This document shows positions 1 through 6,059 of a stretch of DNA of 8,796 bases, piece by piece; the first letter of the stretch is position 1, and every line of letters begins with the position of its first letter. The DNA is from JAWBOW01 sp038825775 (GTDB lineage: Archaea > Nanobdellota > Nanobdellia > Woesearchaeales > WAPY01): assembly GCA_038825775.1 (NCBI GenBank), contig JAWBOW010000037.1, positions 1-8,796 on the forward strand, written 5' to 3'. The notes under the pieces were generated by a model. That model was not told where the DNA came from, did not search any database, and was given only the letters and a program-made list of their open reading frames with translations. The position numbers and the translations under genes are program-made.

Positions 1-587
1 TTTTCTTTTTTATGTTTTGTGCTTATCTCAACAATCTTTTCATTTATTTTTGCCTCTTCATAAATTTTCCTAACAACATAATCCTTTATTTTGTAATTTA
101 AAAGAAATGGTATTCTAAAAGGATGTCCTAAAACATCAGCTTCTTTGCTTTTAAGAATTGAAAATGTTGCCTTTTCCCAATATTCCATTAGTTCTTTCTT
201 GTTAACAGGACTTTCTAATTTTATTAATTTACCATTTTCTCCCTCAATAACATTTGCTCTCTTAGTTCCTGAATTGTTTAAAGGAATACTATGCACGGAA
301 GCTATGAGAAAGTCAATTTTCTTTAAATCCTCCTTTTTTATATCAACTCTTCTGTTTAATCCAATAATCTTTGCTTCTAAAGAAATTAAAACTCTTATTT
401 TATTCTTGTATTTATCTCTCAAAGTATTGATTTCTGTTGCATATGATGGTATCCAATTTGAGCTTTTTCTGCAATGATCTGAGAATGCTATTAAATCGTA
501 ATCCAAATTAATTGATTTTAAAATCATTTCTCTTAATGAATTTTTGCCATCGCTGTATTTTGTGTGTATATGAGTATTTATAATCAT
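1..587 (-). CDS. PHP-domain metal-dependent phosphoesterase, C-terminus off the left edge
   Basis: Translation from the ATG at 587 gives 195 residues open to the window edge. The PHP metal-ligand motifs appear in order: HIHTKYSDG (His6, His8, Asp13), SDH (Asp37-His38), SLEAK (Glu71), SVHS (His99), and DVLGHPF with His155. The late Asp-x-His motif usual for the family would lie beyond the left edge. PHP proteins bind two or three divalent metals and hydrolyse phosphoesters. Members include histidinol-phosphatase, nucleotide phosphatases and polymerase-associated exonucleases; the substrate here cannot be read. No signal peptide or membrane segment is visible, so it is probably cytosolic. The start overlaps the stop of the upstream DUF2304 gene (ATGA, 584-587), so translation is probably coupled and this is the third gene of the UbiA operon. 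The PHP family is secure from the motifs; function is not. Confidence 0.88.
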   Translation of the reverse strand, partial: MIINTHIHTKYSDGKNSLREMILKSINLDYDLIAFSDHCRKSSNWIPSYATEINTLRDKYKNKIRVLISLEAKIIGLNRRVDIKKEDLKKIDFLIASVHSIPLNNSGTKRANVIEGENGKLIKLESPVNKKELMEYWEKATFSILKSKEADVLGHPFRIPFLLNYKIKDYVVRKIYEEAKINEKIVEISTKHKKE

Positions 588-934
588 TTTTTCTTACCCA
601 AACCTTTTAAAGCTTCTTTCTTTACTACTTCTGTTATTTCCTCTTCAATTCTTTCAAGTTTTTCAAAGATTTTGAAAACCATGTAAAACAATAAGAGAAT
701 ACTTACATAGATCAAAAAATCAACTCCCCTTCCAACATTAAATACCTTTGTAAATATTGATGTTACTCCTGGCAAAATTGCTATAATTATTATGCTTATC
801 CAAATTAAATTCCAAAATAAGAAATTATTAAAATTTATTTTCTTTTTTCTAAACTTTCCTATTGTTCTTGCAAGTGCAAAGATTGCAAATCCAATAATTA
901 ATATTTGTATTAATTGCATTTTACCACCCCTCAT
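584..934 (-). CDS. DUF2304 small membrane protein
   Basis: A protein of 116 residues with three hydrophobic stretches (about 7-24, 38-57, 72-90) and a charged, probably helical C-terminal tail (about 90-110, KLERIEEEITEVV). Between the second and third membrane segments is a VGRGVDFLIY block. This layout, length and block match the DUF2304 family, whose biochemical role is unknown to me. In many genomes the family lies next to glycosyltransferase and cell-envelope genes, so a partner role to the adjacent UbiA-type enzyme is reasonable but inferred. The first ATG shares a base with the UbiA stop (TAATG). A second ATG at 919 (Met6) has a GGGGTGGT Shine-Dalgarno-like sequence just before it and removes a polar MRGGK leader, so it may be the true start. 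The end overlaps the PHP gene by 4 bp. Confidence 0.85.
   Translation of the reverse strand: MRGGKMQLIQILIIGFAIFALARTIGKFRKKKINFNNFLFWNLIWISIIIIAILPGVTSIFTKVFNVGRGVDFLIYVSILLLFYMVFKIFEKLERIEEEITEVVKKEALKGLGKKK
923..930 (-). promoter_or_regulatory. Shine-Dalgarno-like GGGGTGGT favouring the DUF2304 start at 919
   Basis: On the minus strand GGGGTGGT ends three bases before an ATG at 919-917. It contains GGTG, which can pair with the archaeal 16S 3' end (complement of GGAGGTGAT). The upstream ATG at 934 lies inside the UbiA stop overlap and has no such motif ahead of it. The site therefore argues for translation from Met6 of the longer reading, although coupled re-initiation at 934 remains possible. 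Confidence 0.45.
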
Positions 935-1815
935 TATCTTAAAAGTGGAATTTTAAAATTTGCATACAAGCACAAAAATACAAGTATTAACCAAATTAAT
1001 AATGAAATTAAAATTTTCTTATTTTTAAAAACTAATTCTGGATTTCTTGCAATAGGACTTCCTTTTTCAATAAGATAAAAATAATACAAAACAAGGTATA
1101 TTGAAATTGGTAGTGTTATTATTAAGTTTTTGTTTATGCTTAAAAATGTGTATAAAGAATAAGAAATTATTAATGACGTTACGGAGATTATTGAAATTAG
1201 TTTTGTTATATTATGATTATATTCTTTTAGCGTTGGATTATAGTTGTGAGCGTCTCTTTTAAGAATTTTAAGATTTGCTTCTCTCTTTCCAACCACTAAA
1301 AACATTGCTAAGAAAAAAGTACAGATTATAAGCCATGGTGATATTTCAACATTTATTACATAAGCTCCTGATATTGTTCTTATAACAAAATTCATTGAAA
1401 TAGTTATTATATCTGCAAAAATTTCGTTTTTTAACCACAAAGTATATGTTGTGCTGAAAACAAACAAGAGAAGTATAGAATAAAAAAACATTATTGAAAG
1501 TTTATAAGAAAAATAAAATGATAAAGCAATAATCAAAAATGCTACTAAAATTGCTTCGGTTCTAGAAATTAATCCTGATGCTATTGGTCTCTTCCTTTTT
1601 TCAGGATGGTGCCTGTCCTTTTTAAAATCAACAACATCATTTATTAAGTAATTTGCTGAGGATAGTGCACACAGAATTAAAAAACCAAAAATTATTTTTT
1701 CTAATTTTTCTATTATAAATAATTGTTGAGCAAATATTAAAGGAATAAATATAACTAAGTTTTTATAGTATTGTTGTATTCTAAAACTCTTTATGAACAA
1801 CAATAATTTTTTCAT
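934..1815 (-). CDS. UbiA-superfamily polyprenyl-phosphate phosphoribosyltransferase-like (DPPR synthase type) membrane enzyme
   Basis: A 293-residue polytopic protein with about eight or nine hydrophobic segments. The first Asp-rich UbiA motif is NDVVDFKKD (59-67), followed by RHHPEKRKRPIASG (68-81). This DRxHPxKxxRPIAxG form is typical of decaprenyl-phosphate phosphoribosyltransferase rather than the archaeal lipid enzyme DGGGP synthase. Other matching blocks are the N-terminal YYKNLVIFIPLIF (16-28), the second Asp region around Asp135 with R146, and LVVGKREANL (173-182). Family members transfer 5-phosphoribose from PRPP to a polyprenyl phosphate at the membrane, giving a lipid-linked pentose donor. 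The archaeal polyprenol and exact sugar are not known from sequence. A TATA box 26-27 bp upstream of the ATG suggests a leaderless transcript and marks this as the first gene of an operon with DUF2304 and PHP genes. Confidence 0.85.
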   Translation of the reverse strand: MKKLLLFIKSFRIQQYYKNLVIFIPLIFAQQLFIIEKLEKIIFGFLILCALSSANYLINDVVDFKKDRHHPEKRKRPIASGLISRTEAILVAFLIIALSFYFSYKLSIMFFYSILLLFVFSTTYTLWLKNEIFADIITISMNFVIRTISGAYVINVEISPWLIICTFFLAMFLVVGKREANLKILKRDAHNYNPTLKEYNHNITKLISIISVTSLIISYSLYTFLSINKNLIITLPISIYLVLYYFYLIEKGSPIARNPELVFKNKKILISLLIWLILVFLCLYANFKIPLLR

Positions 1816-1838
1816 AAATAATGTTTTTTATTGTTTTG

Positions 1839-1846
1839 TTTATAAA
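1839..1846 (-). promoter_or_regulatory. TATA box of the UbiA-DUF2304-PHP operon
   Basis: The minus strand reads TTTATAAA, preceded by an A-rich BRE-like stretch (AAGTAAAA). Its centre is about 26 bp from position 1816, so transcription should start at or within a base or two of the ATG at 1815, giving a leaderless mRNA. No Shine-Dalgarno sequence precedes that ATG, which agrees. In so AT-rich a region TATA-like words occur by chance; the spacing is the main support. Confidence 0.55.
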
Positions 1847-1874
1847 TTTTACTTAATTATTATGAACATACAAT

Positions 1875-1886
1875 AAAACTTAAATA
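1875..1886 (+). promoter_or_regulatory. BRE/TATA promoter of the candidate box C/D sRNA
   Basis: AAAA followed by CTTAAATA (1879-1886) fits an archaeal BRE/TATA pair. Its centre (about 1882.5) is 25-26 bp upstream of G1908, the first base of the GC-rich terminal stem of the downstream RNA candidate. This is the expected TATA-to-start distance in archaea. It points away from the UbiA operon promoter, so the two units diverge. Confidence 0.65.
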
Positions 1887-1907
1887 CAAGAATTATTAAT
1901 TTTTTAT

Positions 1908-1976
1908 GGCGCGCTATGAGGAAGTGAACACAAAGGAGCTTTAAGCTATGACTTATATTTTAATTCTGAGCGCGCC
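1908..1976 (+). ncRNA. candidate box C/D guide sRNA with two kink-turns
   Basis: This is a 69-nt element in otherwise AT-rich DNA. GGCGCGC (1908-1914) pairs with GCGCGCC (1970-1976). It is followed by a TAT bulge (1915-1917), tandem G1918-A1969 and A1919-G1968 pairs, G1920-U1967, G1921-C1966, A1922-U1965 and A1923-U1964: a textbook kink-turn. This makes box C ATGAGGA (1916-1922, one change from RUGAUGA) and box D CTGA (1966-1969). A second kink-turn lies inside: AAG-GA-GCT (1933-1940), loop TTA, AGC (1944-1946), bulge TAT, GA-CTT (1950-1954). This gives box D' AGGA (1934-1937, degenerate) and C' ATGACTT (1948-1954). Both spacers, 1923-1933 and 1955-1965, are 11 nt, close to the usual archaeal 12. 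By the N+5 rule, C1929 and U1961 would face the methylated target bases (G and A). Targets were not identified. L7Ae, Nop5 and fibrillarin are the expected partners. Confidence 0.75.
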
Positions 1977-1988
1977 CCTATTAATTAT

Positions 1989-2006
1989 AAAAACAAAGAA
2001 AAAGAA
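1989..2006 (-). terminator. T-rich terminator downstream of pan
   Basis: On the minus strand, 18-35 bases after the pan stop codon, the sequence reads TTCTTTTTCTTTGTTTTT. Archaeal RNA polymerase terminates at T-rich tracts without needing a hairpin, so this probably ends the tyrS-tldD-tldE-pan transcript before it reaches the oppositely transcribed sRNA. On the plus strand a shorter T5 run (2007-2011) could serve the sRNA. Confidence 0.45.
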
Positions 2007-2023
2007 TTTTTGAGTTAGTTTAA

Positions 2024-3166
2024 TCATCCAAACATTCTCAAATAACTCTTATCCTCTTCAGGAGTTCTCCTTATCTTTTTAATTGCTTTCATAAAATCAT
2101 TATTGTTTACTGTTTTTCTATTATTTCTTATTGCAAAATAACCTGCTTCTGTGCAAACTGCTTTTATATCTGCTCCTGAAAAATTCTGCATGTTAGCTAT
2201 TATTTTTTTAACATTTACATTATTTAACTTCATATTCTTTGTATGAATTTTAAATATTTCCAACCTTGCTTTTTCATCAGGCAAGGGTATTTTTATTATT
2301 CTGTCTAACCTTCCTGGCCTGAGTATTGCCGGATCCAATATGTCTATTCTATTTGTGCAACCAATTATCTTTACATTGTCTAAATGCTTAAAACCATCTA
2401 TTTCTGCTAATAATTGCATGAATGTTCTTTGAACTTCTCTTTCTCCAGAAGTTCCAACTTCTATTCTCTTTGCAGCCAAAGCATCTAATTCGTCAATGAA
2501 AACAATTGAAGGTGCCCTCTCTCTTGCTAACTCAAATATTTCTCTAACTAATTTTGCACCATCTCCAATAAATTTTTGAACTAGTTCAGAGGCTACTATT
2601 TCTATGAATGTTGAGTTTGTAGAATTTGCAACTGCTTTTGCTAATAATGTCTTGCCTGTTCCTGGAGGACCATAGAGTAAGATTCCCTTAGGTGGTTGTA
2701 TGCCAACTTCTTTAAACAATTCTGGTTTTTTTAAAGGCAACTCTACAACTTCTTTTATTTCTCTTATCTGTTCTTTTAAGCCGCCAACATCACTCCATTT
2801 TTCTTTTGGCTTTTCTATTATTACAAATTTCTCAACATTGAATTCTTTTCTTTTGTTTATTTTTCCAACTATTGTTAAATTTTTTTGTTCTAACAAAACA
2901 AAATCTCCGGGCACTAATTTTTCAATGTTTGAAATTAAGGAAACATAAAATTGGTTTCCATTATCAAGTTTTACAATTGCTTTTTCTCCAATAAGTTCAA
3001 CTAATTCTGCTATTAAAAGAGGAGGAGTTTTTATCCTTTCCAACTCATTTTCTAATCTTTCTATAGTTTCTCTTAGGAACTTATTTTCTTGCTCAGCACT
3101 TGTTATTCCAAATCCAAAAAAATTCTTTTCTTCATTATCTTCCTTAGCATAACTTTCTTTTTTCAT
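2024..3166 (-). CDS. pan: proteasome-activating nucleotidase (PAN), AAA+ ATPase
   Basis: A 380-residue Rpt/PAN-type AAA+ ATPase that would unfold substrates and feed them into the 20S proteasome in the cytoplasm. Domains in order: short N-terminal coiled coil (about 24-47), OB-like domain (about 50-104), and the AAA+ module. The module has Walker A GPPGTGKT (166-173), pore loop KFIGDG (198-203, aromatic Phe199), Walker B IVFIDELDAL (221-230), sensor-1 Asn272, and SRH RPGRLDR with arginine fingers Arg286 and Arg289. It is shorter than the roughly 400-430 residues usual for PAN, mainly at the N-terminus. The C-terminus is MFG, where the gate-opening HbYX motif would have tyrosine in the penultimate position; Phe takes its place. 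The start at 3166 has AGAGG four bases upstream. It is the last gene of the tyrS-tldD-tldE-pan run, 75 bp after tldE. No 20S subunit gene lies in the window. A related CDC48 identity is unlikely because there is one AAA module and the OB/coiled-coil layout is present. Confidence 0.92.
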   Translation of the reverse strand: MKKESYAKEDNEEKNFFGFGITSAEQENKFLRETIERLENELERIKTPPLLIAELVELIGEKAIVKLDNGNQFYVSLISNIEKLVPGDFVLLEQKNLTIVGKINKRKEFNVEKFVIIEKPKEKWSDVGGLKEQIREIKEVVELPLKKPELFKEVGIQPPKGILLYGPPGTGKTLLAKAVANSTNSTFIEIVASELVQKFIGDGAKLVREIFELARERAPSIVFIDELDALAAKRIEVGTSGEREVQRTFMQLLAEIDGFKHLDNVKIIGCTNRIDILDPAILRPGRLDRIIKIPLPDEKARLEIFKIHTKNMKLNNVNVKKIIANMQNFSGADIKAVCTEAGYFAIRNNRKTVNNNDFMKAIKKIRRTPEEDKSYLRMFG

Positions 3167-3241
3167 AAAGCCTCTTTTTATAGGTATTCTTTTTCTATTT
3201 TTAATTCTTTTTATTTTTTAGAACTAAATCATTAATTATGA

Positions 3242-4558
3242 TTATTTTGGTCTCGTTATTAAAACATTATCAACTTTAAAAATTGGAAGCACCAAAATAC
3301 TGCTTGTTTCCCAACCTGTTGTTGGCACTGTTTCTTTTGCTATTAGGGATGTGTTTTTCATCATTCTTATTAGGTTGTCATTTATTCTTATCCCTTGTGT
3401 TGAACCACTTATGCTTCCATTTTTTACAATCATTATTGTATCTCTTGGTAATGTAGAAAAATCTCCTTTTGCATAATTTTGGAATCTTGTGTACCAAGTG
3501 TTTGTTATTATTAATCCCTTTTTTGTTGTTCTTATCATCTCTTCAAGATTAGAATCTCCTTGTTTTAAAACAACCAAGTGTGGTTCTGGACTTATTAGTC
3601 CTGCGTTTGCTGTTGTTTTTGTTTTGTACTTTTTAGCTGTTGATGTGTTGTGTAAAAACTTTTTAAAAATTCCTTGTTCTATTATTGTGTTCTTCTGTGT
3701 TGGAACTCCCTCATCATCAAACAATTTTGAACCTGGTATTTTATTATTCGTAGGATCGTCGATTAAGGTTATATTATTACTCCCAACTTTTTTATTCAGC
3801 ATTCCTCTAAAACAAGATGTTCCTGTTTCTAAGCTGAATATTGATGACGCTTCACCTATGCTCTCAATTATTGAAGAAGCGGCTAAAGGATAATAAATAA
3901 TATCATACTTTCCAATCTTTATCTTTTCCTTTTTTAAACCTTGTAATGCTATTTCTGCTGACTCTGCTGCTCTTTTCTTATGTTTTAAACCATTAAAATT
4001 TCTTGATATTGAGGTTGTGTGGCCAGAAGCATTTTTTACCAAACTCCTAATTGAAAGGTATGTTATTGTTTCTTTTTGTATTGCATTAACACCCTTATTG
4101 CTTATCACTCTTTTTTCTATTATAGAACTGTCAAGAACACCGGCAACCCTTTCAGCTCCTTGGTTTAGAGCAGTATTTATTGAATCCTCACTAATTTCTA
4201 TTGCTTTATCAAAGTTTTCAACTTCTTTGTCATAAAGGCCTGTTTTGTTTCTATACTTAAAATTTCCTTCTGCTATACCAAAATAATCTTCTTTTTCAGG
4301 AATATAACTTATTATGTTTTTTATCTTCTTTATTTTGTTATCAATTCCGTTTTTTGAAATTTCTTTTAAATCTGTAATCAATATTTTTTTGTCAAAAGCT
4401 AAAAACAAACTTATGCCTTCATCATAAAACTCATTAACAACTCCTATTTTTGAGTTATAAAATTTAATATGCTTTGTTTTTGCTTTAGTGTGATGAACTA
4501 TTATGTCTTTTGCTTTTATGCCTTCTAATCTTTTTATTAGATAGTTTATAAATTCCAT
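3242..4558 (-). CDS. tldE: TldE/PmbA-type subunit of the TldD-TldE protease
   Basis: A 438-residue member of the TldD/PmbA family. The N-terminal half holds the VVNEFYDEGISLFLAF region; the C-terminal half has the family blocks LFDDEGVPTQ (279-288), FLHNTSTAKK (301-310), and NTWYTRF with DFSTLPRDTIMIVKNG (353-381). At the place where TldD has HExxxH, this protein reads LAASSIIESIGEAS (225-238) and has no HExxxH, which identifies it as the non-metal-binding TldE partner. In characterised bacteria TldD and TldE form a heterodimer that encloses the active site and cuts unfolded peptides, as in microcin B17 maturation and CcdA degradation. The archaeal substrates are not evident here. It lies 48 bp downstream of tldD on the same strand and has the best Shine-Dalgarno in the window (AGGAGGT). 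Confidence 0.9.
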   Translation of the reverse strand: MEFINYLIKRLEGIKAKDIIVHHTKAKTKHIKFYNSKIGVVNEFYDEGISLFLAFDKKILITDLKEISKNGIDNKIKKIKNIISYIPEKEDYFGIAEGNFKYRNKTGLYDKEVENFDKAIEISEDSINTALNQGAERVAGVLDSSIIEKRVISNKGVNAIQKETITYLSIRSLVKNASGHTTSISRNFNGLKHKKRAAESAEIALQGLKKEKIKIGKYDIIYYPLAASSIIESIGEASSIFSLETGTSCFRGMLNKKVGSNNITLIDDPTNNKIPGSKLFDDEGVPTQKNTIIEQGIFKKFLHNTSTAKKYKTKTTANAGLISPEPHLVVLKQGDSNLEEMIRTTKKGLIITNTWYTRFQNYAKGDFSTLPRDTIMIVKNGSISGSTQGIRINDNLIRMMKNTSLIAKETVPTTGWETSSILVLPIFKVDNVLITRPK

Positions 4559-4562
4559 AAAG

Positions 4563-4569
4563 ACCTCCT
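4563..4569 (-). promoter_or_regulatory. strong Shine-Dalgarno of tldE
   Basis: AGGAGGT on the minus strand, four bases before the ATG at 4558, is a near-complete match to the anti-Shine-Dalgarno complement. It fixes the tldE start and shows that the gene is translated as an internal cistron rather than from a leaderless message. Confidence 0.75.
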
Positions 4570-4606
4570 ATTATGTTAGGTTATATTATAGGGTATAAAT
4601 TACAGA

Positions 4607-6007
4607 TTATTTTATCAAAATGTTTCTTATTCTAAAACTTGGCCCTCCAAACCAAACAGGTATTGCCTGCATTGGTTCTCCTTTTCCACAACTTCCTGCA
4701 TGAAATTCAAGATTGTTTGCAACAGCATCAACCTTGCTATAAAGCTCTGGTGTTGTTGTTTCCAAAATTGGGTTCCTGACAGGATCTTTTATCTTACCAT
4801 TTTCAATTAAGTAAGCTTCTGCTCCAACATACTTTTGGTTTAATCTTTGATCATCAATATTCCACTCCATAAAATTTTTTATGTAAACACCTTTCTTTAC
4901 TCCTTCAATTAATTCTTCCTCGGTATAATCTCCTGGTATCATGAATGTGTTTGACATCCTAACAATTGGTTCATAGCCAAATGTCTTGCTCCTGGCGCTT
5001 CCATTACTTTTTGTATTAAAAAAATATGCTGATTCTTTATTATGCAAAAACTCGTTTATCAACCCATTCTTCATTAAGATTTTTTTCCTGGCTTTTACTC
5101 CCTCATCATCATACAAAAAAAATCCAAAACTGTTTTTTATTGTTGGATCATCAGCAATATTAACTGCTACGCTCCCAATTCTCTTTCCAAGCATATCTTT
5201 TTTAACAAAAGATTCTCCTGCTTGTGCTGCTTCCCTTCCAAGAATCCTATCTGCTTCATAAGGATGACCACAGCTTTCATGAACAATTATTCCTGTAACT
5301 TGAGGTGCAACAACAACATCCATAACTCCTTTTTTTACTTTTTTACCTTTTTGGAGATTCGTTTTTAAAGCAATACCAAGATTTCTTATTTCATTTTTTA
5401 AATTCCATTTATTAAATGCTTCATAACCACAACTCATACCATACTGCCAAAAGTGTTGCGCAATTTTGTCATTATGATTTATTGTTATTATATAATAAAA
5501 TGATACTCTTGGAATATAACTCCTTATTCTTGTTCCTTCTGAATTTAAGAATATTTTTCTAACTATAGAATCACTTATAGAATAAAATCTGTTTACTGCA
5601 ATATCTTTTGTGGACTTCTCAACTTCTAATAAATAATTTATTTTTTCATTTACATTTAAATCTAAAATTTTTATCTTCTCCCTAGCAGAATAATTTTTCT
5701 TATAAGTGGGATAGTTGTCTAATTTTATTTTTTGTTTTGCTTTTACCTTTCCCAAACTTCTAAAAGCAGAATCTAATAATTTCTTTAAGTTTTCCTTCTC
5801 AAGTTTGTTTGTTGAGAAGAATGCAAAATTATCCTTGAATATTCTAACTCCTATTCCTGACTCTTGACTTGAAACAGCACTGCTTAAAATTCCGTTGTTT
5901 AATGCGTAATGCTCAGATATTCTTTCCTCTGCTCTAATATCAACATATTCTGCATTTTTTTTTAATGCATAGTTCAACGAAAATTCTGCTGCTTCTTCAA
6001 AATTCAT
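4607..6007 (-). CDS. tldD: TldD metalloprotease subunit
   Basis: A 466-residue protein with the defining HExxxH motif HESCGH (His243, Glu244, His248) in the context GIIVHESCGHPYEADRI. It also has LYDDEGVKARKKI (298-310), FLHNKESA (320-327), and the C-terminal GSCGKGEPMQAIPVWFGGP (438-456). Cys440 is the likely third metal ligand, by analogy with the C-terminal cysteine of E. coli TldD. The protein is the catalytic zinc peptidase subunit of the TldD-TldE complex, acting in the cytoplasm on unfolded peptides. It is of full family length. The gene starts 52 bp after tyrS, with an AAAAGGT sequence shortly before the ATG, and a TATA-like ATTTTATAA at about 6050-6058 could give it an additional promoter. 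The adjacent tldE encodes its expected partner. Confidence 0.93.
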   Translation of the reverse strand: MNFEEAAEFSLNYALKKNAEYVDIRAEERISEHYALNNGILSSAVSSQESGIGVRIFKDNFAFFSTNKLEKENLKKLLDSAFRSLGKVKAKQKIKLDNYPTYKKNYSAREKIKILDLNVNEKINYLLEVEKSTKDIAVNRFYSISDSIVRKIFLNSEGTRIRSYIPRVSFYYIITINHNDKIAQHFWQYGMSCGYEAFNKWNLKNEIRNLGIALKTNLQKGKKVKKGVMDVVVAPQVTGIIVHESCGHPYEADRILGREAAQAGESFVKKDMLGKRIGSVAVNIADDPTIKNSFGFFLYDDEGVKARKKILMKNGLINEFLHNKESAYFFNTKSNGSARSKTFGYEPIVRMSNTFMIPGDYTEEELIEGVKKGVYIKNFMEWNIDDQRLNQKYVGAEAYLIENGKIKDPVRNPILETTTPELYSKVDAVANNLEFHAGSCGKGEPMQAIPVWFGGPSFRIRNILIK

Positions 6008-6059
6008 TTTAACCTTTTGGGAATTATAACTAATATTTATTTATTTTGATTATAAAATT

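Noticed and set aside
145..477. Plus-strand open frame of 110 codons
   Set aside because: It lies antisense within the PHP gene, whose metal-binding motifs show that the minus strand is coding.
934..1815. UbiA-type protein as the archaeal lipid enzyme DGGGP synthase
   Set aside because: The DRHHPEKRKRPIASG and GKREANL blocks are those of the polyprenyl-phosphate phosphoribosyltransferase branch.
1908..1976. The GC-rich element as a tRNA, H/ACA RNA or simple rho-independent hairpin terminator
   Set aside because: There is no tRNA cloverleaf or TTCNA-type loop, no ACA box at the 3' end, and a roughly 55-nt interior between the stem arms, with no T-run directly after the stem on either strand.
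3489..3893. Plus-strand open frame of 134 codons
   Set aside because: It is antisense within tldE, where family motifs are intact on the minus strand; similar antisense frames at 2700-2948 (pan), 4017-4235 (tldE) and 4986-5261 (tldD) were dropped for the same reason.
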